From: Mariniphaga sp040772505
GTDB lineage: Bacteria; Bacteroidota; Bacteroidia; Bacteroidales; Prolixibacteraceae
Length of the DNA: 64,000 nt
NCBI GenBank assembly: GCA_040772505.1
Contig: JAXGYA010000010.1
Location: 68,765 to 132,764 of the forward strand
Direction of reading: 5' to 3'
Positions 51,925-62,300 of the stretch are shown here, in pieces. Each line of letters starts with the position of its first letter. The first letter of the stretch is position 1. Position numbers and translations under genes: made by a program. The notes below the pieces were generated by a model. It searched no databases and was not told the origin of the DNA. It saw nothing but the letters and a program-made list of their open reading frames with translations.

Positions 51925-54024
51925 ATGCCCGGTTTTTTATCACAGGATATAAAATTTCTACCCGGCGTTGGGCCCAGGCGTGCCGAACTGCTGGACAAGG
52001 AGCTGAATATTAAAACATTTGGCGACTTGATTTATTATTTTCCCTATAAATACATCGACCGCACCAGGTTTTACAAAATTTCCGAAATCAATGCGCAAAT
52101 GCCCTATATTCAGGTCAGGGGTAAAATCCATTCGGTCGAGCTGACCGGTGCAGGAGTAAAACAACGGCTCACTGCGCGGTTTTATGACGAAACGGGCAGC
52201 ATCGAACTGATTTGGTTTAAGGGAGTGAAGTGGCAACAGGAGAACCTTAAAATAAACAGTGAGTATATTGTTTTCGGAAAGCCCTCTGAATTTGGCGGAC
52301 GCATCAATGTGGTGCATCCCGAAATGGAGACAGAAGAGCAGCAACTTCTCTCAGCAGGTCTTTTCCAGGGTTATTATATAACCACTGAAAATATGAAAAA
52401 AAGATATCTCAACTCTAAGGCTATCAATAAGTTGCAACTAAAACTCATTGAGCTGGCACATGGAAAGATTGAAGAAACCCTGCCCGGCTCTGTCATCGGC
52501 AAACTCAAAATGGTTTCATTGGAGAAAGCGCTGATTACTATTCATAAGCCGGAGGATACCATCACTCTGCGAAATGCCCGTTTCAGGCTGAAATTTGAGG
52601 AACTTTTTATCATTCAGATTAAAATTTTATCCTTAAAACACAATCGGGAAAACAAGTTTAAAGGCTTCCGCTTTGAAAAGGTGGGATACAATTTCAATAC
52701 GTTTTATCACGACTTTTTACCTTTTGAGCTTACCGGTGCTCAAAAAAAGGTGCTGCGCGAAATCCGGCGCGACGTGAACCGCAACATTCAGATGAACCGC
52801 CTTTTGCAGGGCGATGTGGGCAGCGGGAAAACCCTTGTGGCGCTGATGACCGTACTTCTGGCTATGGACAACGGTTTTCAGAGCTGCCTGATGGCACCCA
52901 CCGAAATATTGGCTCAGCAACATTTTCAATCCATTTCAAATTTCTTGAACGGAATGGGAGTTGAACTGGGATTGCTCACCGGCTCGACCCGGGCAAGCGA
53001 ACGCAAAGTTTTGCATGAAAAACTGCTATCCGGAGAAATTCAGCTGTTGATCGGAACCCATGCACTTATTGAAGACACCGTCAATTTCCACAATCTGGGA
53101 TTGGTGATTATTGATGAACAACACCGGTTTGGAGTGGCTCAGCGGGCAAAACTCTGGCAAAAAAACGAACTTATTCCGCCACACGTGCTGGTGATGACCG
53201 CTACGCCTATTCCGCGAACACTGGCAATGACCGTTTACGGCGATCTGGACGTATCGGTTATTGACGAGCTGCCTCCCGGGCGAAAGCCTATTGAAACCTA
53301 TCATTTTTACGAAAACAAGCGAACACAGGTCATCAATTTCCTGTGGCAGCAGCTAAGGGCAGGACGACAGGTCTATATGGTTTATCCCCTAATCTCCGAA
53401 TCGGAAAAAATGGATTTAAAAAATTTAGAGGATGGGTTCCGTCACGTTACGGAAATCTTCGCCGGTATAAAAACAGGCATGGTGCACGGCAGAATGAAAC
53501 CGGCGGAAAAAGAAGAGGCAATGCAAAAATTCAAGCAGGGAGAAACGCGGATTATGGTTGCCACAACGGTTATTGAAGTGGGTGTGGATGTTGCCAACGC
53601 CACAGTGATGGTCATTGAAAGCGCCGAGCGTTTCGGATTGTCCCAGCTTCATCAGCTTCGCGGCCGTGTGGGACGGGGAGCGGAACAATCCTACTGTATT
53701 TTAATGTCTTCCTACAAGATCAGCGATGAGAGCCGCAAGCGGCTGTCAACCATGGTGCGCACCAATGACGGCTTTGAAATAGCGGAAGTGGACATGAAGC
53801 TCCGCGGTCCCGGCGATCTTGAAGGAACACAGCAGAGCGGAATAGGCTTCGACCTAAAAATTGCCAATCTGAGCAAAGATGGTGAGATATTAAGTCTGGC
53901 GCGCCGCATCGCTTCCGAAATTCTGGAAGATGACCCGCTACTGCAAAAAGAGGAAAACCGGCTTTTATTGCAAACCGTGAAGGCTTCAAAACAAAATGAC
54001 TTTGACTGGAGTTCAATCAGCTAA
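51925..54024 (+). CDS. recG: ATP-dependent DNA helicase RecG
   Basis: 699 residues. The N-terminal wedge OB domain begins DIKFLPGVGPRRAELLDKEL, exactly at the family start, supporting the ATG. Helicase motifs: Walker A LQGDVGSGKTLVALM, DEQH box IIDEQHRFGVAQ, motif III TATPIPRTLAMT, and motif VI QLHQLRGRVGRG. It remodels stalled forks and Holliday junctions. It stands alone and has a promoter box at its start codon. Confidence 0.97.
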   Translation: MPGFLSQDIKFLPGVGPRRAELLDKELNIKTFGDLIYYFPYKYIDRTRFYKISEINAQMPYIQVRGKIHSVELTGAGVKQRLTARFYDETGSIELIWFKGVKWQQENLKINSEYIVFGKPSEFGGRINVVHPEMETEEQQLLSAGLFQGYYITTENMKKRYLNSKAINKLQLKLIELAHGKIEETLPGSVIGKLKMVSLEKALITIHKPEDTITLRNARFRLKFEELFIIQIKILSLKHNRENKFKGFRFEKVGYNFNTFYHDFLPFELTGAQKKVLREIRRDVNRNIQMNRLLQGDVGSGKTLVALMTVLLAMDNGFQSCLMAPTEILAQQHFQSISNFLNGMGVELGLLTGSTRASERKVLHEKLLSGEIQLLIGTHALIEDTVNFHNLGLVIIDEQHRFGVAQRAKLWQKNELIPPHVLVMTATPIPRTLAMTVYGDLDVSVIDELPPGRKPIETYHFYENKRTQVINFLWQQLRAGRQVYMVYPLISESEKMDLKNLEDGFRHVTEIFAGIKTGMVHGRMKPAEKEEAMQKFKQGETRIMVATTVIEVGVDVANATVMVIESAERFGLSQLHQLRGRVGRGAEQSYCILMSSYKISDESRKRLSTMVRTNDGFEIAEVDMKLRGPGDLEGTQQSGIGFDLKIANLSKDGEILSLARRIASEILEDDPLLQKEENRLLLQTVKASKQNDFDWSSIS

Positions 54025-54059
54025 CTTCGGAAAAAATCAAAAAACAGCAGAAAAAAATT

Positions 54060-54833
54060 TCATTCCATAGTTTTAAGCCACGCTTCAGCCATGAGCTGAG
54101 CACCTGCCATAGAAGGATGTACTCCGTCGGCTGTCCAGTAGGTTGACGGGGCATGGTTGATCGCCTCATCAAAAACCTTCTGAAAAGGCACCCAGAGGGC
54201 GCTAAATTCCTTTGCAATTTTTGAGGCAGCCGCCTGATATTCCTGCATGGGTTCAACCCATGTCTCATCAACAGCAGAGGTGTTTAATACGTAAAACGGT
54301 TCGCAAATCACCAGTTTTACATCCGGCAGCCTCTCTTTTGTGAGGCGCAGCAAAGCGCGAAAGTCGTTTTCGTAGTTTTCAACTGTGCCGTCATATCTTC
54401 CTCCGCGGGTATGCCAGTAGTCATTCACTCCAATAAGGATGCTGAGCACATCGGGATTCAGAGCCAGGCAATCTTTCTCCCAGCGCTCGGCAAGCTGATA
54501 CACCTTATTTCCGCTGATTCCCCTGTTGTAAATTGTGAGATTCAGCGATGCAAGGTCATTCATCAATGCTGATGCGGCAATAAAAGCATAACCCGAGCCA
54601 AAGGAACGTGCATTGTTGGGCAGCTCCTTCTCTTTTTCACGACCTGCATCGGTTATGGAATCTCCCTGAAACAGAACGGTGTTTCCCTTGTTGAAAAGAG
54701 AATATTTTTTTGATTTTTCGCCGGACGAAGGGGCAACACACGACGAAACAATGGTAGGGATACTGATTAAGGCAGCAGCGCCTGCTGCTGTCTGCCCGAA
54801 AAACTTTCTTCTGGACAAATTCATGGAAATCAT
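54060..54833 (-). CDS. SGNH/GDSL hydrolase with Tat signal
   Basis: 257 residues. Twin-arginine leader LSRRKFFGQTAAGAAALIS; Met4 (54824) is an equally possible start. The SGNH blocks are FQGDSITDAGREK (Ser), ISGNKVYQ with Gly, IGVNDYWHTRG (Asn) and DGVHPSMAGAQ (Asp/His). A periplasmic or surface esterase or carbohydrate deacetylase is likely. Converges on recG, 35 bases from its end. Confidence 0.87.
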   Translation of the reverse strand: MISMNLSRRKFFGQTAAGAAALISIPTIVSSCVAPSSGEKSKKYSLFNKGNTVLFQGDSITDAGREKEKELPNNARSFGSGYAFIAASALMNDLASLNLTIYNRGISGNKVYQLAERWEKDCLALNPDVLSILIGVNDYWHTRGGRYDGTVENYENDFRALLRLTKERLPDVKLVICEPFYVLNTSAVDETWVEPMQEYQAAASKIAKEFSALWVPFQKVFDEAINHAPSTYWTADGVHPSMAGAQLMAEAWLKTME

Positions 54834-54861
54834 TTTAATAGTTTACTGTGGCAAACTCAAG

Positions 54862-55233
54862 TTAAAACGGCAATCCGTCACTCAAATCGCTGGCAGGTTC
54901 CGGCGGCACATCTTCCGGTCCAAAGGGCGGCGGAGGTTCCGGCATATTGGTTTCGCCTGAAACCTTATCAATTCTCCATGCGTTCACATTGTGATACCAT
55001 TTCCCGTTAAACTCACGCGATTCGAGATTGAACGATACTTTTACCTCATCGCCTGTTGTTACATTTTCAATCAATGAAATTTTATCATTGAAAAGGGTAA
55101 AACACACTTTTCGTGGAAATTGCTCATCGGTTTCAATGACAAACTCCTGTTTTTTCCATTCATTACCGGCACGGCTGACGCCGGTTTCAGACTGAAGAAT
55201 CTGCTGTATTTTTCCTGTAATTTCTAAACTCAT
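54862..55233 (-). CDS. DUF3127 domain-containing protein
   Basis: The frame opens at 55272, but Met14 (55233) is preferred: MSLEITGKIQQILQSETGVS gives the family start, and a promoter box lies just upstream inside the longer frame. 123 residues: an OB-like single-strand-binding-related fold (KKQEFVIETDEQFPRKVCFT, VSFNLESREFNGKWYHNVNA) and a Pro-rich acidic tail ending DLSDGLPF, like the tail of SSB-type proteins. Function unknown; a DNA-binding or partner-recruiting role is only inference. Confidence 0.75.
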   Translation of the reverse strand: MSLEITGKIQQILQSETGVSRAGNEWKKQEFVIETDEQFPRKVCFTLFNDKISLIENVTTGDEVKVSFNLESREFNGKWYHNVNAWRIDKVSGETNMPEPPPPFGPEDVPPEPASDLSDGLPF

Positions 55234-55236
55234 AAG

Positions 55237-55245
55237 GCAAAAATA
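55237..55245 (-). promoter_or_regulatory. Bacteroidota -7 box directly at the DUF3127 start codon
   Basis: On the minus strand, TATTTTTG followed by C. The G is five bases from the A of the ATG at 55233, the same geometry as recG, predicting a leaderless transcript. A CTTTG element lies about 24 bases upstream as a possible -33 element. Confidence 0.5.
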
Positions 55246-55251
55246 ACAAAA

Positions 55252-55278
55252 AACCCTTTGGCGGTAAAACAAAGGGTT
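55252..55278 (-). terminator. Terminator of the FKBP gene
   Basis: Arms AACCCTTTG (55252-55260) and CAAAGGGTT (55270-55278); on the minus strand the stem is followed by six T. It ends the FKBP transcript right before the DUF3127 promoter box, so the two genes are separate units. Confidence 0.8.
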
Positions 55279-55298
55279 CTTTTATTTAAAACTTTTTA

Positions 55299-56012
55299 TT
55301 ATTCGTCATCTTTAACGATTTCAAGCAGCTCCACTTCAAAAATCAAAGTTGAATTGGGACCGATGGTCGGGCCGCCGCCACGTTCGCCATAAGCAAGATC
55401 GGATGGCAGATAAATTTTCCATTTTGAGCCAACGGGCATCAGCTGCAACGCTTCTGTCCATCCCGGGATAACCTGATTAAGTGCAAAAACAGCAGGTTCG
55501 CCACGATCCACAGAGCTGTCAAAAACAGTTCCGTCAATGAGTGTTCCGTGATAATGTGCACGCACCTGGTCCTCTGCTGTAGGTTTGGGTCCTTCGCCTT
55601 CGGTCAGTATCTCATACTGGAGTCCGCTGGGAGTTGTTACCACACCTTCGCGTGCCTTGTTTTTCTCAAGAAAAGCATTCCCGCTTTCAAGGTTTTCCTG
55701 TCCTTCACGCTCGCCTTCTGCTTCAAAATACCTTCTGATAACCTGATCGGCTTCTTCAACTGTCATTAAACCTTCTTCTCCAAAGGTTCCAGCATAAAAG
55801 GCTGCCATCACTGCCTCAAGATTGATCTTGCTGCCTCCGGGAACGTTCTCAATCTGCTGCTTGTTGTTGGTACCCACCAATAATCCGATGGCGTATCCTG
55901 CCGAGTCGGAAGAAGTTTCAAGTTTCACTTTTTTTACGGAGCCCGATTGACTGCAACTAATGCCAGCTATCAACATCAATGCGACTGACAAATAAACTAT
56001 ACCATTTTTCAT
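55299..56012 (-). CDS. FKBP-type peptidyl-prolyl isomerase lipoprotein
   Basis: 237 residues. Lipobox signal ending in GISC (Cys20), a Mip-like helical N-terminal domain (SAGYAIGLLVGTNNKQQ), and an FKBP domain at the C-terminus: AHYHGTLIDGTVFDSSVDRG, IPGWTEALQLMPVGSKWKIY and LAYGERGGGP. It assists folding in the periplasm. A TATCTTCGC box at 56054-56062 would give a leader of about 35 bases. Confidence 0.92.
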   Translation of the reverse strand: MKNGIVYLSVALMLIAGISCSQSGSVKKVKLETSSDSAGYAIGLLVGTNNKQQIENVPGGSKINLEAVMAAFYAGTFGEEGLMTVEEADQVIRRYFEAEGEREGQENLESGNAFLEKNKAREGVVTTPSGLQYEILTEGEGPKPTAEDQVRAHYHGTLIDGTVFDSSVDRGEPAVFALNQVIPGWTEALQLMPVGSKWKIYLPSDLAYGERGGGPTIGPNSTLIFEVELLEIVKDDE

Positions 56013-56085
56013 AATGTAAATAAATATTAAAGATTGTTTCCTGGTAAAAAGGTGCGAAGATAATTGAATTTTTATGCAATTATCT

Positions 56086-56757
56086 CTATGCTATTACTTT
56101 TATTGCGCGAAGCATCTGTTTTTTTCCGGGCGGACCGGGAAGCCTTTCCACGCTGTATCCTGCTGCTGCCAAATTCCGGCGAACTTTACCCTTTGCGCTG
56201 TAGGTTACAAAGACACCATTATTTTTGGTTATTTCAAACAAATTTAACAATAGTTCGGCTTTCCACATTTCCGGCTGCTTATCAGGACCAAATGCATCAA
56301 AGTATATGATATCAAATTTCCCGGTCAGGTTCAACTCCGGCTGGGTGAAATCAGCCCGGATTTTCAACAGTGTGAACCAGGGAGAGATTTCCACGGGAAT
56401 ATTCCATTTGCAGGAATGAATTGCCGGGAAAAGGAGATATCCATTTTCTGGTATCAACTCACCGTAGGCAAGTTGCATTGCCTTTTCCTGTGGAACAGGA
56501 TTTTTTTCGATGGCTGTGTAAAAAGTCGAGCGCTTTTTCAACTGTGCTTCGTTTGCTGTCAGTAAACAATTCAGCCCCGTGCCAAAGCCAATTTCCAACA
56601 CGCCGGGATCGGGTGCTTGATTAAACAGATAACCCTTCTCTATAAAAACGTATTCCGACTCGGTGACTGCACCATTGACCGAATGGTAATGATCGTCATA
56701 ATCAGAGAGATAAAAGGTTGCCGAACCATCAGATGTTTTTATCAATTCCAGTTTCAT
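56086..56757 (-). CDS. mnmD: tRNA 5-methylaminomethyl-2-thiouridine methyltransferase MnmD
   Basis: The Met at 56757 is preferred over the longer frame (56796) because MKLELIKTSDGSATFYL is the family start; 223 residues. SAM-binding VLEIGFGTGLNCLL near residues 53-66 and the DUF752/MnmD motif IIYFDAFGPDKQPEMW are present, as is AAAGYSVERLPGPPGKKQML at the C-terminus. It makes the last methylation of the wobble uridine in tRNA as a stand-alone enzyme without the MnmC oxidase domain. Confidence 0.9.
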   Translation of the reverse strand: MKLELIKTSDGSATFYLSDYDDHYHSVNGAVTESEYVFIEKGYLFNQAPDPGVLEIGFGTGLNCLLTANEAQLKKRSTFYTAIEKNPVPQEKAMQLAYGELIPENGYLLFPAIHSCKWNIPVEISPWFTLLKIRADFTQPELNLTGKFDIIYFDAFGPDKQPEMWKAELLLNLFEITKNNGVFVTYSAKGKVRRNLAAAGYSVERLPGPPGKKQMLRAIKVIA

Positions 56758-56831
56758 TTTCCAAAATTGTTCATAAATCCTGAAAAAGTAAAACAAATTT
56801 GGTAGATTTACCCTTTTTAAAAGGAAAAATT

Positions 56832-57446
56832 ATGTTGCTTCGTCTTTTTAATGAAAATCCAAACTCACGGGATATCCTGAAAGTTGTGGAAGTGCTCCGA
56901 AACGGAGGTGTAATAATTTACCCGACCGATACTGTCTATGGTTTAGGTTGTGATATCACCAATGTGAAAGCTGTGGAAAAAGTTGCCCGCTTTAAGGGAA
57001 TCAATATTGAAAAATCCAATTTCTCATTTATTTGCAGCGATTTGAGCCATCTGTCGGATTACACAAAACCTGTATCAAATACTGTTTTCAAGCTGATGAA
57101 AAAAAACCTGCCCGGTCCGTTTACCTTCATTTTGGAAGCCAACAACAATGTGCCCAGATATTTTAAGGGAAAGAAGAAAACAGTGGGAATCCGTGTTCCC
57201 GACAACAATATCATCCGTGAGATTGTGCACGAGCTGGGAAATCCTATCATGTCAACATCAATTCGGGATGACGATGAAATCATTGAATACACCACTGACC
57301 CCGAACTGATTTATGAAAAATATCAGGATCTTGCCGATATCGTTATTGATGGCGGTTATGGGGAACTGATTCCTTCCACAGTGGTTGACTGCACAAAAGG
57401 TGAAATCGAAATCATCAGGGAAGGCAAGGGGATTCTGGAATTATGA
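56832..57446 (+). CDS. L-threonylcarbamoyladenylate synthase (TsaC/Sua5/YrdC family)
   Basis: Start at Met12 (56832) gives 204 residues; the upstream frame would overlap the mnmD promoter region. YrdC fold: RNGGVIIYPTDTVYGLGCDI, KSNFSFICSDLSHLSDYT, GPFTFILEANN, and KTVGIRVPDNNIIREIVHE. It makes the activated carbamoyl used for t6A at tRNA position 37. Paired divergently with mnmD, another tRNA modification gene. Confidence 0.9.
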   Translation: MLLRLFNENPNSRDILKVVEVLRNGGVIIYPTDTVYGLGCDITNVKAVEKVARFKGINIEKSNFSFICSDLSHLSDYTKPVSNTVFKLMKKNLPGPFTFILEANNNVPRYFKGKKKTVGIRVPDNNIIREIVHELGNPIMSTSIRDDDEIIEYTTDPELIYEKYQDLADIVIDGGYGELIPSTVVDCTKGEIEIIREGKGILEL

Positions 57447-58750
57447 ATACGTAAATTCCTGCCTCCCGGCAGGAATTCGCCTTGAAAAGGCGTGAAAATC
57501 TTTCGCCCCTTCAGGGCTTTAAAGGAAACACCCGTTATTTAACCCATAGGGCGTTGCCCTATGCTAATGGCTATGAGCTCTTTAGGCTCAAATATAGCAG
57601 AAATTTACCTCAGTAATTGTTAGTTGTTGGATATTGGATATTTCTTTCGATATTTTCTTAAGCTAAAAACAAAAAGAAAAGGTCACGGTGTTACACTGTG
57701 TAGAACACTGAGTTACACTGTGAGCTAAATAAATAAGTTCACAAAGTTGGCTATTCGGGGGATAATGAAATGTTGAATAATACGTAATCACGAAAACCGA
57801 AAAAACGAAAAAACGAAATCACATTCTTCACCGCTTTTAATCCTTTATTCTACCTTCTAATCTCAACTTCTAACCTCTTTCCTCTCTCCCCTTCGGGGAG
57901 ATGTCCGCAGGACAGAGGGGCTTCTTCTTCATTTCTTATCCGACGTTGTCGGGAGCTTCGCACGCTGACAAGTCTGCTGTCGTTGCTTCGTTGGTAGACC
58001 TGTCAGCGCCGTCAAGCCTGACAGCGTTACGCCTGCGACAAGCAGGAATCAGCAAATTTACGAATTTACAAATTTGCGAATTTACAGTATAAAGAAGGTG
58101 GCTGAGGTACAAAGCCCGAGGATTAGGAGTTGATTGAGAATAAATAGTTTGACAAGGTTATTAGCTTAAATTGGCTATTGGTTATTTGACAATTTACGTC
58201 ACTGCTTGCGCACGTCAAAAGCATGCCCCGACGGGGCATAATATGAATAACCCCGGATAAGCCGTGGTGCAATCCGGGGAAAACGCATCACATCTCCACC
58301 GAGAACCCCAAAGGGGTTCAACTGTGTAAAACAGAATCGTGTTCACCAATCCTTTGATACGTTACTGCAAATCAGAAATAGATTCCTCATCGAATTCGCA
58401 ATTTGCGAATTTACAAATTCACATTTTATTGTTTTTCCTTCATGCATTCGTAAAAAACGCAGTCAGCGGTTTCAATTATTTCAATATTTTCCTAATAAAA
58501 CCCTGTTTTTCTCATTTTGAAACGATTTGTCCCATTTTGAGACAAAATTCACTTTTCTTATTTTTGTATAGCACTGACAATCAGTTGATTAAACGGTATG
58601 GCACACTCATTGCTTAAGTAGGTAACAACGAAAAAGTTTGGAATTATGAAATTCGGACGCAAAAATAAAAGACATTTTAACCTTAAATATTTTTCCGCAC
58701 AGCGTAAGGCGCTGTGTATTAATCTTGTATTATTTTTAAAACAAATAGAT
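57447..58750. other. Gene-free repeat-rich region
   Basis: About 1.3 kb without a supported gene. Elements visible: CATAGGGC-GTT-GCCCTATG hairpin (57545-57563), TGAGC...GCTCA (about 57574-57590), GTTACACTGTG repeats near 57688-57720, a CTCCCCTTCGGGGAG palindrome (about 57886-57900), ATGCCCC-GAC-GGGGCAT (58223-58239), CCCCGGAT...ATCCGGGG (58251-58279) and AACCCCAAAGGGGTT (58304-58318). Small open frames here show no ribosome-binding site or homology. This is the type of intergenic repeat cluster known from many Bacteroidota. Confidence 0.6.
58190..58256 (+). repeat. Dispersed hairpin repeat, copy 2
   Basis: GGTTATTT...TTGCGCACGTCAAAAGCATG and GCCCC-GAC-GGGGCATAATATGAATAAC; nearly identical, apart from a few substitutions and a spacer difference, to the copy at 19165-19225 in the opposite orientation. 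The palindromic core is ATGCCCC/GGGGCAT. Confidence 0.65.
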
Positions 58751-59263
58751 ATGGACAAATTCTTCTTTTTAAAAATGGCAGAGGGCATGGGTGTTTCTTT
58801 TGCCGTGGTGATTTTTTATTTTTCACCGCTCAGGTCTCAGCGCAAACAGTTGAGAGTCTGAACGTAAAGCTTAATGAACAGTCCGATGAAACCAGCAATT
58901 AAGCAGGCTTTTCTCGGATTTGAACCTTCAGTTTACGCTGTGAAAACGGTGAACTGAAAGTTTTCGCAGACGGAGCGCCCGTTGTGGCTTTGCCGCACCG
59001 GAAGCTTTTCTCTTTTATCCTCTGACAATGAAGCATTCAGCTCTGTGAGGTTTGAAAATTACCATTTCTGATGCGGAACATTTTCCGAATCTCAACTTGG
59101 GACAAATGGGAAGTTTTGAAGCACTGGAATATGTGGTCGTGGTTTTTTGCCGATGCCTGCGGCAACAATAGCGAACAATGCTTACCGGACTGGTGCAAAT
59201 TTAGTTACGGCACGGGAAGATGTGGCGGTTTACTACCAGCTCTCTATTCCCAATTAAATTAAC
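58751..59263 (+). CDS. Secreted protein upstream of the SprB-repeat gene, frame broken
   Basis: Pieces in three frames read as one protein: a signal peptide ending FTAQVSAQ, then TVESLNVKLNEQSDET, IKQAFLGFEPSVYAV, ENGELKVFADGAPVVALP, DNEAFSSVRFEN, and EVVV-type FADACGNNSEQC and VAVYYQLSIPN. At least five small indels are needed to join them, and the protein sense is conserved across the breaks. No enzymatic motif. Sequence error is the likeliest cause. It lies just before the SprB-repeat gene and may belong to the same surface system. Confidence 0.5.
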
Positions 59264-59309
59264 AAAACCCTAAAAATTTTGTAATGAAAACATTTTACAT
59301 GACATCCAA

Positions 59310-62300
59310 ATGAAAATCCGGTTAAAAACAACAATTGCCTTTATGGTGGTTTCCTTTTACTGGGAAGCTTTGCGCAAGCGCAGGAAGTGGTAGTTCCCTT
59401 TACCCAGCGCACTTCAACTTATACTCCGGGGAAAAAATCTATAACATCAAAGGGATTTCCAGATGATCGGGAATACCAATATGACATTGCAGAACTAGAG
59501 ATAATACTAATAACGGAACCAACAATCCATCAATTTATGTGGATATTGATGGTGATCCCATACCTCAATTCTTCATCTGCAACACTTCAGTTTTCAGAGG
59601 AGAATGACAATCCGGATGTACAAACATCATCTATGCAGGACTCTACTGGACGAGGGCGCATGATGGAGGAACCAGCCCAATTCATTTGGGATTAGTGAAC
59701 TTCCGACAATACAATATAGCAAAAAATGGATATACTTTAGGCATTACCAGCGCAGACGGACCGGAAATGAAGATAATGAGCGTACTGCGACATACACTTT
59801 CACACCTTTAGAGGGGGATGTCGTTTTTACATTTACAGGAGTTGGGAAATACTTGGTACGATGAAGTAACAGTTCAAGTAGTGGCAGTTCTGCTGTTCCT
59901 GTTTCTTTTACTCAATCTGGTTCATACCACAAGACAGTAACTTTCACACACCGTATATCTATACCATCAGCACCGTTGCAACTATTATTGTTAACATCTT
60001 TTGAAAAGAGTGTATTCACGCTTTATTTCTAATGATTTCGTGAAACGTACATATGGTGCAAAGAACTTAAATAAGCGACAGGTAAAACTAAAGCATGCAA
60101 GCGGCACTTACCAAACAGTAACAGCAAATGCTAATGATATTTATTACCTGGAAACTGCCGGTCAGATGTGTTCTGCTTATGCGGAAGTAACCGACTATGT
60201 TAAAACACATGGAATAGGCGAATACTTTGTTGCCGACATGGCGCTTCGGGAAGGTGCTGGTGGCGGCACTGGTTTTTACGGCGGCTGGGGATGATTGTGG
60301 TGTATGAAAACTCAAAATGAGATGGCGCGATATAACCATTTTTGATGGGCACGCCTATATGTTAGGAAGCACTACTGCGAATGAAGTGTTGAAGTCAGCG
60401 GATTTAACACCGTGCAAAACGGAGATGTTCACAGAAGCGGGCTTGATTGCCGGCGAAGGTGATGTGATTTCAGGAGATTATTTTTGAAATTCAAAAGCTC
60501 AATACAAGCAGTTGGGAGAGACTTTCACAATGTGGCAACAGAACCAACAACTCTTCAACAGTTCTATCCCATCTCCCGCACCACGCAATCCCAATCTGAA
60601 AACAACACCGGTGTGGATATCGCAATGTTTGACGATATAATCCAAACAACAGCATTATCACAAACAACCAGACCTCAACCAAATTTCGTTACGGCAGCAC
60701 GCAGGACACCTATATCATCTGTACCATTGCTATGGCAGTGGATGCTTATGTGCCTGAACCGGAAGGGACGGAACTGGTTGTTTCAGTTGGCGGAACTCCT
60801 GTTATTCCAGAAGCGAACCCGCTGTGCTGCCCGGACAAGAGATAGAATATTCGGTTGAAATACGAAACGTGGGCTCTGAGCCGGTAAACAACGCTGTGGC
60901 TACCATTCCGATGCCATAACCGTAGATTTTGCAAGTAGCCCGGAGTATATTATGAAGGATTAAGCGGACCGCAGCCGGTTTTCGATCCAAATGCCGGAGC
61001 ACAGGTTCCATCATCTGGAATTTAGGGGAACTTACCGCTTTTAGCGGCAATCCGCTTCTTGCCAATCTTACCCTTAAGGTGAAGGTTACCGAAGATTGTT
61101 TCATTCTTGCCAATCCCAATTGTAACCCGCTTGTAACCCTTAACGGAACCATCAGCGGAGTGGAGCGCAATCCGGGGCAATAGCCACACATGATTTCATC
61201 CAGGCTATCAGATGGACGGAGTCTGCGAAGGAGAACCCATTTATGACCCGCCGGCACTGGAAATCGACAGGACAAATCTGGATTGTGAAGGAGATTACAC
61301 CCGTGAATTCACCTATTGCAACATTGAAGATGGAAAAATCTCTTTTGGAGATGTCTTTGGCTATTTCCGTCAGGCACCCGGTTCTATAACGAACATCCGG
61401 TAACTGAAAGTTCAACCGAATACACCAGTTCTACCGGTTTTCCGGCAACAGAAGGTACAACCACTATTATGCCGTTCTCCGGAATCACCGAATGCTGGTG
61501 GGAGTTTAAAATTACGGTTGACGTGGTTACATCAATACCGGAAGTGCAAGCCGAACCGATTACCTATTGTATTGGTGATGAGGCATTGCTGATTTCAAGC
61601 CATGTTCAACCAACCAATAGTAGCTACATTTTATATTATTATACAGTTCAAACCGGAGGTACTGCATCCACAACTGCACCCACCCCTTCCACAGCCCAAG
61701 CGGGAGAATTCAGCTACTGGGTTGCCGAAGGAATTTCTGCACAGTGCATCAGCCCCACAGGGCAGAAGTAAAGGTAACCGTTGAGAAATGCTGCACACTG
61801 GAATCTGCGGAAGCAAATGTTACTAAAGAAATTAAATGCTTTGGAGATGAAACCGCTACGGTTACAATAACAGTAAATGACGACAGCGGACAGCTCACAT
61901 TTGTTTTAGAAAATTACGGCACAAATAATACAGGAGTTTTTGAGAATGTTGCTGCCGGAACTTATAACTGAGCGTAAGCGAAGCCGGCGAAGGATGCGAA
62001 ACATTAACAGGAATTATTACTGTTATCGCTTACCGCTATAGGTATCAGCTTAGATGCAGTTAGTGGAGTTACAGATGTCTGTTTCGGCGGAAACGATGGA
62101 GCAATTAATATTGTAGCCTCAGGCGGAACGGAACTTACACACATGCATGGACAGACCGATAGTTTCAGCTTCCACTGAAGATATTTCAGGTTTGAAAGCA
62201 GGAACCTATCCGTAACTGTAACCGATGCAAACGGTTGTGTAGCAGAATTGAAAGACATCGTCACACAGCCTGACGAGTTGGTTGTTGAACTTGATGGCGG

